Both the position numbers and the translations under genes were made by a program. From assembly GCA_036794395.1 (NCBI GenBank), contig DAIRGS010000342.1, positions 1 to 7,574 of the forward strand: a stretch of DNA of 7,574 nucleotides, given 5' to 3'. A model generated the notes under the pieces. That model did not search any database. It was not told where the DNA came from and saw only the letters and a program-made list of their open reading frames with translations. The stretch is from DASXMX01 sp036794395. GTDB lineage: Bacteria; Planctomycetota; Phycisphaerae; Tepidisphaerales; Tepidisphaeraceae. Positions 1 through 6,369 of the stretch are shown one piece after another. Each line of letters opens with the position of its first letter. Within the stretch, counting starts at the first letter, position 1.

Positions 1-16
1 GACAAGGAGACAAGGA
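1..16. repeat. 8-bp tandem direct repeat
   Basis: GACAAGGA occurs twice head to tail at 1-8 and 9-16, followed by GA-rich sequence. It may continue beyond the left edge, so the copy number is a minimum. Confidence 0.7.
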
Positions 17-26
17 GAAAAGCGGG

Positions 27-56
27 GGCGTTGCATGGCGTTGCAAAACGTTGCAA
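27..56. repeat. Three CGTTGCA boxes at 10-bp period
   Basis: CGTTGCA occurs at 29-35, 39-45 and 49-55, giving units GGCGTTGCAT, GGCGTTGCAA and AACGTTGCAA. The spacing is close to one helical turn, so all boxes would face the same side of the DNA. That fits a cooperative protein-binding site or a simple slippage repeat; the sequence cannot separate these. Confidence 0.8.
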
Positions 57-62
57 GTGGGG

Positions 63-93
63 CAATGGACAATTGACAATGGACAGTTGACAA
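63..93. repeat. Heptanucleotide tandem repeat CAATNGA, four copies
   Basis: Units start at 63, 70, 77 and 84: CAATGGA, CAATTGA, CAATGGA, CAGTTGA, then a partial CAA at 91. The alternation gives a 14-bp higher-order period. It resembles the short tandemly repeated repetitive (STRR) heptamers known from cyanobacterial intergenic regions. The resemblance is by pattern only. Confidence 0.85.
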
Positions 94-96
94 CGA

Positions 97-124
97 GGGC
101 GGGGGGGGGCGCTGAGGGTGGGGG
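97..124 (+). other. G-run tract with G-quadruplex potential
   Basis: Plus-strand G tracts occur at 97-99, 101-109 (nine Gs), 116-118 and 120-124, separated by 1, 6 and 1 nt. This satisfies a four-tract quadruplex pattern. The nine-G run is also a place where sequencing length errors are common. Confidence 0.6.
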
Positions 125-132
125 ATCTTTCG

Positions 133-179
133 AAATGTCACAAATGTCTCACTTTTTACGGGGGCGGTGGGTGACATTT
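133..179. repeat. AAATGTCAC inverted repeat with an extra direct copy
   Basis: AAATGTCAC at 133-141 has a perfect 9-bp reverse complement GTGACATTT at 171-179, 29 bp apart. A near copy, AAATGTCTCAC, follows directly at 142-152. The spacer is too long and the arms too short for a convincing terminator. Clustered boxes like this fit a regulator's operator or the end of a degraded insertion sequence, and neither is proven. Confidence 0.7.
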
Positions 180-210
180 ATCTGAATATTGCTCTATTGG
201 TTTTGGAATG

Positions 211-241
211 AAAAAGGGCGCGCTTTTTTGGAGCGCGCCCT
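211..241 (-). terminator. Rho-independent terminator of the prepilin operon
   Basis: Read on the minus strand, a perfect 10-bp stem AGGGCGCGCT / AGCGCGCCCT (232-241 and 215-224) encloses a 7-nt loop. The stem's final T and four more Ts (215-211) form a short U-tract. It lies 27 nt past the TAA at 269-271. The plus strand has only a weak, interrupted T run on the other side, so the signal favours minus-strand termination, although the A-rich flank could give weak bidirectional function. It shows that the operon ends after the GspK-like gene. Confidence 0.9.
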
Positions 242-253
242 GGGGTGGTGTTG

Positions 254-280
254 GGTTAGTTGGTGGGGTTAGTTGGTGGG
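254..280. repeat. 13-bp tandem duplication across the operon's last stop codon
   Basis: The 14-mer GGTTAGTTGGTGGG occurs at 254-267 and again at 267-280, so the period is 13 bp. On the coding strand the right-hand copy encodes the C-terminal PTN and the TAA stop of the giant prepilin. The left-hand copy lies just after the stop in another frame. It looks like a recent slippage duplication between the coding end and the terminator. Confidence 0.85.
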
Positions 281-3200
281 AATGTTGGTTGTGGTCAGGC
301 CGGCGCCTCCGGGGAGTAGTTTTGAGCGGTCGATGATGAAGGCGGCTCGGCGTTGGACGACGAGTGTGGCGGAGGAGGTGTCGGCGTCGCGCCAGCCCTG
401 GACGAGGATGTAGGCCGTGAAGGAGTCGGAGCGGGTGGTGACGAGGTTGGAGACGCGGTTCATCATCATGAACTGGGACTTGAAGCTGCCCAGGACGAAG
501 TCGTTTGCGTAGGCGGGGGAGAGGTTTCCCTGGCTTTGGTTGTAGGGGACAGCCGGGGCGTTGTGTCCGGGGGTGTCGAGCATGAAGCGGAAGTAGGGGC
601 CGGTGCCTGGGGGCAATGGAAGCGGGTTGGTTGGGAGGGTTGGGCCGGGCACGATTGGGAGGATGGGGACGTTGGCGAGTTCGAAGATGCTCCGGAAGGG
701 GCCGTGGCCCCGGCCGCTGCCGTCATTCACATCGCGGTAGAACGCAATCGAAAGCCCGATATCCATATTGACGTCGCGGCGGGTGGTACCGCTCACGGTG
801 CCATTAAAATTTGGATAATCCGGCGGTACCCAAGGCACGCTTGCGAGGACGACCCAGGAGGCAGTGTTGATGTTGACCAGGCCTTGAATGGACGCGGTCT
901 CTTCAGTGGCATTGCGCGGATTGAAGGGCTGGGCGTTGTAGACGCCCTTTGTAATGACTGGGCCACCGGTCACGTTTGGAACATCGACCACGACTCCCGC
1001 ACCAGGCGGCGAATACTTCTGAAACCCTCCATAGCTCGTTCCCAGAAGAGTATCGACATCCGGATCCTGAAAACTCGGATCTACTTCAGGCATGTAATCC
1101 TGCTGAGGGGATTGAACAGTCAGGTAATCGAAAAGCCGTGTCGAAAAGTGATAGAGCCACTGATTTGGTATGACGCCTGAAGGAGCCGTGAAAAGGTCAT
1201 CTGGCAGCACAGCGGGTGCCGTCGGAGTGATCAAATTCATATCAATTGGCGTGATTGGACAGAACCGCCCAACGTTCTCCACTGGAACTGGAGGGAGACT
1301 TGAATTGAACAACGGATCGGCCAGTCCAAGTTGAGGATTGGCAGGAACCGCGGGTTGCAAAATAATTTCGGAGGGTTCTTGGAAAGAAATGCCCTGCGAA
1401 TAGCCTAACGCCAAGGCCGAGTCCATCGTGACCGGATTCATTTCGAGGACGGCCAGGGTTCCGGTTCCGCTGCCTACCGGATCCTCGATAGCCAGACGGT
1501 ATGCACCAATGAAAGGTACTTGAAGCATGTCGCCGTTCCGTGCAAATCCCCCATATGGGAACGCGGTTGCAGCGGTTCCGCTGGAAGAAGCGCGCTGAAT
1601 ATTGGGGCCAGCCGAGTCCAGGCTGTTCATGGGGAGAGGAATGTCTCGATAGCCAGGCTTGCCGGTGAGAGTTGGGGTGCCGAAAGGAACCGTCGAGGCG
1701 ACAACCCCTGCCGCCGTCAGTGCTGTGCCGAGTCCGGCTCCCAATGTGGGAATGTCGCTGCTCCAAGTCCCGTCGACAAGGCGGGGGACGGCCGCAGGCG
1801 GGGCGCCGGGGGAAACGACATAATGGCCGGGATAGACAAAGTGCCAAGACTTGCCGTTAAGCGGATCATTTGGGCGAACGTAGTACCACTCAGTTGGAGT
1901 GGGATTTGCCGTTGCGGGAAGTGTATTGAGGCCCGTGAAGTCGTATGCATCAACAGGGACCATGTCCGCAGGGTTCGGGGTGTAGACAGTGCCGACGATC
2001 GTACCTTCGTGGAATGCGGGATAAGGTTGGTTTGTCGGTTGGCCGGCATTTGCCCGAAGTGGTGTCGGACCCGCAACTAATGGAGCAAGGGTGTTAACTG
2101 AGTGGCTCGGTTTGCCTTGACCAGTTAAACTATCCACATGTCTTGGGCGGAAAAGCATGAGTTCAGCGCCTAGCGCACCTCTGGGCGCGGATGGAGTCTC
2201 AGGCGGAGTCGGCTGCGGCGGGATAAGGTTTTGAACAACGTACATCGCGATTTGTCCAGGCAACAACGGTAAGCCGGTCGCTTTAACCACATTCGCGGGC
2301 AAAAGTATTGTTCCAGTCATTGGATCTGCCGGAGGCGTGTCATAGCTCGCCACAACGATATAACCGCCTGGCGGGATTACAGGGGCCGTGGCTCCGTACC
2401 ACTGTACTTCTGTCGGCAACACCGGAACGAGCTGGGGATTAAAGTTTTGTGGCGTCGCTGTCGGGGCAGTATTTGGTCGAGTAATTATCCCCATGGCATA
2501 TCCAGCCAAGCTCAGAGGGCGGACATCGGGGTTATAGAGTTCAAAGGCGATATAACCATCTTGCTGAGTGGGACCTGGATTAGTAACGGCGTTGGTCGCA
2601 TAGACTTTGGTGATATACGGCTGACGCTCATTACCATAGACCGTGGCGATCACGTCGGTCATCCGGGGATTAGGTTGGGTGAAGGGGCTGTAATCGGTGA
2701 GGTGAACCGTGCGAGCGGTTACATCGTCGTCGGCGTCGCGCATATCGACGGTGTTGACGGCTGCGAGTGCGGCACGCAACTGCATCGTCTGGACGGGTGA
2801 AAGCTGCCAGGGCTGCGCTGCGCCCGCCGCTGGAAGCGCGGTGGGAAGCACCCGAATAGGACTGCGGAACATGCGCGGGCTGGGCTGTAAGGGATTTGGC
2901 GTTGCCACCTCGGGCGTGATTGGGAAGGGAGGGGCCCAATCCTGCACGACGGCCGAGCGTTTTTGCTCGGCCATGACGGACCAGTAGGCCAACAAAAGCT
3001 GACCAAAATTAGCGGTATTCACCGCCGTCTTGGTCGGGTTGGTGAGCCAGGGTTGATAGATCCATGTATCGTTGTCCATCTGCCACGCATAAAACGGTTG
3101 CGGGGTGGCAGGATCAACAGGTTGTATACCGGCGGCAGCCCCATTTGGATTGATGCAGACGAAGCGGTGTCCTTTCCACGAAACGCTGTCGCCAAAAAGG

Positions 3201-4666
3201 AAGATGCCGCCTGTAGGTGCCGGTTTAACCCATACGTCGGGGATCGGCGTTACGGGCGTCAGGTCGCGGTACTTGCTTGGGGCGAATTCACTGACCGGGT
3301 TTTGGGTTGTGAGGATCGACCGGAGCGAGATGGTGTTGGGTTGAGCACTGGCTTGATTGGTCAGGTATGACTGAAGATAGGCGAAATTATTGGAGTACCA
3401 GGTGGCGGCGTCGCTGGGTGAGTATTGGCTGAAGGATGCGGTGGAATTGGTAGACAGAGAATTCGGGAACATCACTTCGAGCTGGCCGGACGGGGTGGGA
3501 CTACGGACTACGAAGTTGTGGGCGAGGTTCAGGGACTCACTGAGTGTGAGCGCCTTATAGGGAGTATTGATCGTGAACTCACCAGGGTTGCTCAGCCGGC
3601 GGCCCAGGCCATTCCATTGGGCCTCAAGCAGTGGATAGAAAGTGATATCGGAACGGGACGCCGCGTTGACGTCGTCGTATGCCTGCCAATTCATGCGCGG
3701 ATTTGAGGCAAAGAGGAAGGGGTTAGCCGGTGGTAGTCCGGCGCGATATTTGATTAGCTTGTTGATTCCAGAAGGAGCACCTGTCACTCCGTCGGGACCG
3801 ACGAGGAGATCGACGAGGTCGATATTTGTGGGAAAGAAATCGCCGGGCAGATTTGGTGAAACGGGGGCCGCTGCAACGTAGGGGTTATGCTGCCATGCGG
3901 TATTGACATTGATGGCGGCGGCGTTATCGATAATTCGAACCGCGTAGTAGTAGGTGACGCCGTTGATAGCACCCATCGGCAGCTTCACGAGTCCTGAGTC
4001 GGCCTCTCCATCGCCGTCGGCATCGGCGGCAAGGACTTTGCCGCCGCCGGCGCTGATCCACGCGGGAAATCCTGACATCTCGCCTGGAACAAGAGGCTGG
4101 GCGCCAATCGTACGTTGGTTGTAGGTGTAGGGAGGCAATATCGTTTGGCCGAACAGGAACGCTGGGCCGATTGGCGGAAGCGGGCTGGCAAATTCACCGC
4201 CGGTGAGTGGGGCGGTAATAAAACGCCACATGGGCGCGCCAGTGGGCGGGTTCTGATATTCCGATTGGAGTTCCGGCTGATGGGAGGCAATCCACGGGGT
4301 ACCGGGGACGACGGTGGCGAGGGTGTCGCCCAGCGAAGAGACATACCGGTAGCTCCCTGAGTCGGCCGTGTTGTAGCGTGGGACGGCGGCGCGGTATTGA
4401 CCAGACTGGGAGTAGAGATCGGAGATTATGGTGCCTTTGACAATACTGATGACGCCCTCAACGAGCAGATCGATCTCTGTATTGTTTGTATGCTGCGCGG
4501 AGGTGGAACGATCGGCCTGGGCCATGGACATGTAGGCGGTGCCGATGATGGCCATGAGCAGCAGGAGGGCGACGACGAGGATGAGTACCGATCCGGGACG
4601 GGAGCGTACGAATCGACGTTGTGCCTGTTCGAGCAATTGGCGGGTGGTTTGGGTGTACTTCTTCAT
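269..4666 (-). CDS. Giant PilX/GspK-like prepilin with LTD-like domain, 1465 aa
   Basis: Last gene of the operon. The N-terminus has a basic leader (RRFVRSRPG), a likely cleavage at G25|S26, and a helix SVLILVVALLLLMAIIG (26-42). Leu rather than Glu is at +5, as is normal for GspK and many PilX proteins. A DADGDGEAD loop (215-223) matches the calcium-binding pattern DxDxDGxxD. YYYAVRIIDNAAAINVNTAW (239-258) resembles the GspK segment where 'D..g.iNlNt' follows the first strands. ALAAVNTVDMRDADDD (633-648) recalls the 'N..D.rD.D' segment of GspK-like proteins. Residues 686-776 (ELYNPDVRPLSLAGYAM, then IPPGGYIVVAS) look like a lamin-tail domain. GLVNINTASWVVLASVP...GPFRSIFELANV (1262-1333) resembles a helix-hairpin-helix. 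The C-terminal SFTAYILVQGW...LVVQRRAAFIIDR (1415-1447) looks like closing beta strands. GspK is usually about 300-350 aa. Only two Cys are present (504, 1136). Composition is Pro/Asn/Thr-rich. The start ATG sits behind AAGAG with a 6-nt spacer. Subtype is likely; a planctomycete-specific tip protein of other function remains possible. Confidence 0.85.
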   Translation of the reverse strand: MKKYTQTTRQLLEQAQRRFVRSRPGSVLILVVALLLLMAIIGTAYMSMAQADRSTSAQHTNNTEIDLLVEGVISIVKGTIISDLYSQSGQYRAAVPRYNTADSGSYRYVSSLGDTLATVVPGTPWIASHQPELQSEYQNPPTGAPMWRFITAPLTGGEFASPLPPIGPAFLFGQTILPPYTYNQRTIGAQPLVPGEMSGFPAWISAGGGKVLAADADGDGEADSGLVKLPMGAINGVTYYYAVRIIDNAAAINVNTAWQHNPYVAAAPVSPNLPGDFFPTNIDLVDLLVGPDGVTGAPSGINKLIKYRAGLPPANPFLFASNPRMNWQAYDDVNAASRSDITFYPLLEAQWNGLGRRLSNPGEFTINTPYKALTLSESLNLAHNFVVRSPTPSGQLEVMFPNSLSTNSTASFSQYSPSDAATWYSNNFAYLQSYLTNQASAQPNTISLRSILTTQNPVSEFAPSKYRDLTPVTPIPDVWVKPAPTGGIFLFGDSVSWKGHRFVCINPNGAAAGIQPVDPATPQPFYAWQMDNDTWIYQPWLTNPTKTAVNTANFGQLLLAYWSVMAEQKRSAVVQDWAPPFPITPEVATPNPLQPSPRMFRSPIRVLPTALPAAGAAQPWQLSPVQTMQLRAALAAVNTVDMRDADDDVTARTVHLTDYSPFTQPNPRMTDVIATVYGNERQPYITKVYATNAVTNPGPTQQDGYIAFELYNPDVRPLSLAGYAMGIITRPNTAPTATPQNFNPQLVPVLPTEVQWYGATAPVIPPGGYIVVASYDTPPADPMTGTILLPANVVKATGLPLLPGQIAMYVVQNLIPPQPTPPETPSAPRGALGAELMLFRPRHVDSLTGQGKPSHSVNTLAPLVAGPTPLRANAGQPTNQPYPAFHEGTIVGTVYTPNPADMVPVDAYDFTGLNTLPATANPTPTEWYYVRPNDPLNGKSWHFVYPGHYVVSPGAPPAAVPRLVDGTWSSDIPTLGAGLGTALTAAGVVASTVPFGTPTLTGKPGYRDIPLPMNSLDSAGPNIQRASSSGTAATAFPYGGFARNGDMLQVPFIGAYRLAIEDPVGSGTGTLAVLEMNPVTMDSALALGYSQGISFQEPSEIILQPAVPANPQLGLADPLFNSSLPPVPVENVGRFCPITPIDMNLITPTAPAVLPDDLFTAPSGVIPNQWLYHFSTRLFDYLTVQSPQQDYMPEVDPSFQDPDVDTLLGTSYGGFQKYSPPGAGVVVDVPNVTGGPVITKGVYNAQPFNPRNATEETASIQGLVNINTASWVVLASVPWVPPDYPNFNGTVSGTTRRDVNMDIGLSIAFYRDVNDGSGRGHGPFRSIFELANVPILPIVPGPTLPTNPLPLPPGTGPYFRFMLDTPGHNAPAVPYNQSQGNLSPAYANDFVLGSFKSQFMMMNRVSNLVTTRSDSFTAYILVQGWRDADTSSATLVVQRRAAFIIDRSKLLPGGAGLTTTNIPTN

Positions 4667-4678
4667 GGATGGCTCTTA
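4667..4678 (-). promoter_or_regulatory. Ribosome binding site overlapping a stop codon (gene 2/gene 3 junction)
   Basis: AAGAG (4677-4673) overlaps the TAA stop of the GspJ-like gene and lies 6 nt (CCATCC) before the ATG at 4666. The layout is the same as at the previous junction, with the stop inside the purine box and a 6-nt spacer. It supports the ATG at 4666 as the start of the giant protein and suggests coupled translation. Confidence 0.5.
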
Positions 4679-6358
4679 GTTAGGCATTGTGAAAATGTAT
4701 TCGAAGGTCTGCTCGTTATTGAGCCGGCCGTTGGGCTCATCGACCGCGATGGTGATGCGGATCAACTTTGGAAGCGAGCCGACGCCGCTCCAGGGGAGGG
4801 TATCCTGCCCCCAGGCGGCGACATAGGGTTCGCTGGCTTGCGGGAGAGCGCCGGGGATTGACGCCCGGAAATTCATGGTGGTGGTGGGTAGCGTCAAGGT
4901 GGGAACGGTGCGTTCAAAAGGTACGGGAGTGCCCCCGTATCCGAGGGCCGTCAGGAAAGTGCGAAGGGGGATGACATCGTTGATATCGAGAGTGCCTTCG
5001 GGCTTACCGATGATTGCGCCACCCGAGGCATCGGTGCCGTTGACGTCGCGCGGGAAGCCGTACCAGCGCGTCTGCCGGGTCCAGTTGCCGGCAGCATCGC
5101 GGGCGGGGATGAAGTCAAGTTTGCCGGTCGGATCGGGCGTGGGTGCGGACACCCGGCCGAAGAGGGTGTTGGAGGTTGCGTTGTTCTGGTCCTGCGTGAC
5201 GAAATTGCCCGCGAATTCGACGATAAACTGAGTACATCCGCGCAGGAAGATCGGTGTTGTCTGGGCGGCTGAAGCGCTGAGCCAGGGCCCGCTCGTGGCG
5301 GCGGTGAATATCGTTCCTTTGGTCGGGAACGGATTGGCGAAATAGCGTTGATCCGCGGTGATTGGCGAGCCAATGCCGCCGACCGTCGTCATGCCGGTGA
5401 TATTCGCCCACCACCGGGTATTCTGGGCAAGCGTTTGACGGCACTGTGAAATAGGATTGAACGAGAGATCAAAGCGCGAGGCAAAGGCGGGCGTGTTGGA
5501 AATATTCGATTGAGAGACGGGGGGAAGCAATGAGAGGGGGATGGCGGTATTTGGGGCGGGCGGTACATTCACAAAGTTGACAAAGGGATATTGTTCCTCG
5601 GTCGTAATACTTTCCGCCAGGAGGGTGACGACCCGGCCGAGGATCCAGGAGGAAGCAAAAAGATCGTTATCGTTCTTGCTCGATGCGCCGTCTGGCGCGC
5701 CGGGGTTAAACCAGGCGGCCGCGGCAGAGGCGGCGCCACCCGGGTTGAGCGGATCCCAATTGGAGATTTCGGGGTTGTTTGGGAGGGCGAGGTGGCCGTA
5801 CCAGATGAAGGCTTCGTTGCTGGTGGTGAAGGATGAGAGCGCGGGGGCGTCGGCGGTCTGGCGGTGATAGACGTCGCGCCCGAAAATTCCCATACGGTCG
5901 AGGCGATGAATCCGGGAACTGGTGGTGTAAGCCTGGCTGAGCCCTGGAACACTGGCATAAGTCGGACCGAAGTTGCCAGGATCGTTCTGATCGGTGGCAG
6001 TATCGAAATCGGATTGGTTGCGGAACGCCTTTGCCGCGTATGAGGCGATGACAAATCCGGGCGATTCGGCGCTATCGCTCACAAGGGCGTGGAAGTCGCC
6101 ATTGAAGACCGTTTGCATTGATCGCTGTTTGAGGTTGACCTCAAGCAGAGATGTGCCGGTGCTGGTGGTTCGCTGAGCAATCGCGAAGAGCTGACTGATG
6201 CCGACGATCAGTAGAAGCGCGATAGCAATAGCAATCATCACTTCCACGAGTGTGAATGCCGCTGACGCAACAGGGTATGGAGCGCGCGATCGGCTTCGAT
6301 TGCCATCGATGGATGCGCGAAATGGTGAGGAGATTGTTTGTTCTACTGACAGATTCAT
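4676..6358 (-). CDS. PilW/GspJ-like type IV prepilin, 560 aa
   Basis: Second prepilin-like protein of the operon, expected to act as a minor subunit at a pseudopilus or pilus tip. The leader is 34 residues with several Arg (20-25) and the site is A34|F35 in SAAFTLVEVMIAIAIALLL. Glu39 is at mature +5 and the hydrophobic helix runs to about residue 60. The usual Gly at -1 is Ala. The only ATG near the N-terminus is the one used. The large soluble part includes CTQFIVEFAGNF (375-386), an NWTRQTRWYGFPRD segment (425-438) and a C-terminal SLPKLIRITIAVDEPNGRL followed by TFEYIF. That last pattern recalls the C-terminal strands of GspJ/PilW proteins. Cys306 and Cys375 could pair, which is inference. 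Typical GspJ is about 200 aa, so the soluble domain is greatly enlarged. It starts 8 nt after the preceding stop, behind AGAG with a 6-nt spacer, and ends in TAA 9 nt before the next gene. The prepilin call is firm; the J/W subtype is likely. Confidence 0.87.
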   Translation of the reverse strand: MNLSVEQTISSPFRASIDGNRSRSRAPYPVASAAFTLVEVMIAIAIALLLIVGISQLFAIAQRTTSTGTSLLEVNLKQRSMQTVFNGDFHALVSDSAESPGFVIASYAAKAFRNQSDFDTATDQNDPGNFGPTYASVPGLSQAYTTSSRIHRLDRMGIFGRDVYHRQTADAPALSSFTTSNEAFIWYGHLALPNNPEISNWDPLNPGGAASAAAAWFNPGAPDGASSKNDNDLFASSWILGRVVTLLAESITTEEQYPFVNFVNVPPAPNTAIPLSLLPPVSQSNISNTPAFASRFDLSFNPISQCRQTLAQNTRWWANITGMTTVGGIGSPITADQRYFANPFPTKGTIFTAATSGPWLSASAAQTTPIFLRGCTQFIVEFAGNFVTQDQNNATSNTLFGRVSAPTPDPTGKLDFIPARDAAGNWTRQTRWYGFPRDVNGTDASGGAIIGKPEGTLDINDVIPLRTFLTALGYGGTPVPFERTVPTLTLPTTTMNFRASIPGALPQASEPYVAAWGQDTLPWSGVGSLPKLIRITIAVDEPNGRLNNEQTFEYIFTMPN

Positions 6359-6369
6359 GTCGATCTCTA
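6359..6369 (-). promoter_or_regulatory. Ribosome binding site overlapping a stop codon (gene 1/gene 2 junction)
   Basis: The upstream gene ends in TAG, and AGAG (6368-6365) overlaps that stop. Six nt (ATCGAC) separate it from the ATG at 6358. The match to the anti-Shine-Dalgarno is weak, so translational coupling from the upstream prepilin is the likely way this start is used. This is inference. Confidence 0.5.

Larger units (their letters stand above)
1..210. other. Gene-free repeat-rich intergenic segment
   Basis: I see no coding frame with a plausible start, ribosome binding site and protein-like composition here, and no tRNA or rRNA. The segment consists of the short repeats listed separately. 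The neighbouring gene to the left is outside the window, so whether this is its promoter region or a gap between convergent genes is unknown. Confidence 0.6.

Noticed and set aside
73..92. Two TTGACA hexamers as sigma-70 -35 elements
   Set aside because: Both arise from the heptamer repeat, and about 17 bp downstream there is only G/C-rich sequence with no -10-like TATAAT.
1..179. CRISPR array
   Set aside because: The repeat units are 7-14 bp with little or no spacer between them, unlike 23-47 bp CRISPR repeats with unique spacers, and no cas gene is present.
353..1180. 275-codon open frame on the plus strand opposite the end of the giant gene
   Set aside because: It begins with TTG, has Gly/Val/Glu-rich low-complexity translation, shows no ribosome binding site, and lies fully antisense to a gene with recognisable domains. 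It results from G-rich composition.
1242..2076. Two open frames on the minus strand (1242-1847 and 1717-2076) overlapping the giant gene
   Set aside because: They are out-of-frame with an intact longer gene and their translations are Arg/Ser/Pro/His-rich shadow sequence. They do not indicate a frameshift.
1520..2080. 186-codon plus-strand frame
   Set aside because: Antisense shadow rich in Arg, Cys and Gly with no domain pattern or start signal.
4397..4861. 154-codon plus-strand frame across the gene 2/gene 3 junction
   Set aside because: Its translation is the Gly/Asp/Leu-rich antisense of a pilin helix, and it has no independent support.
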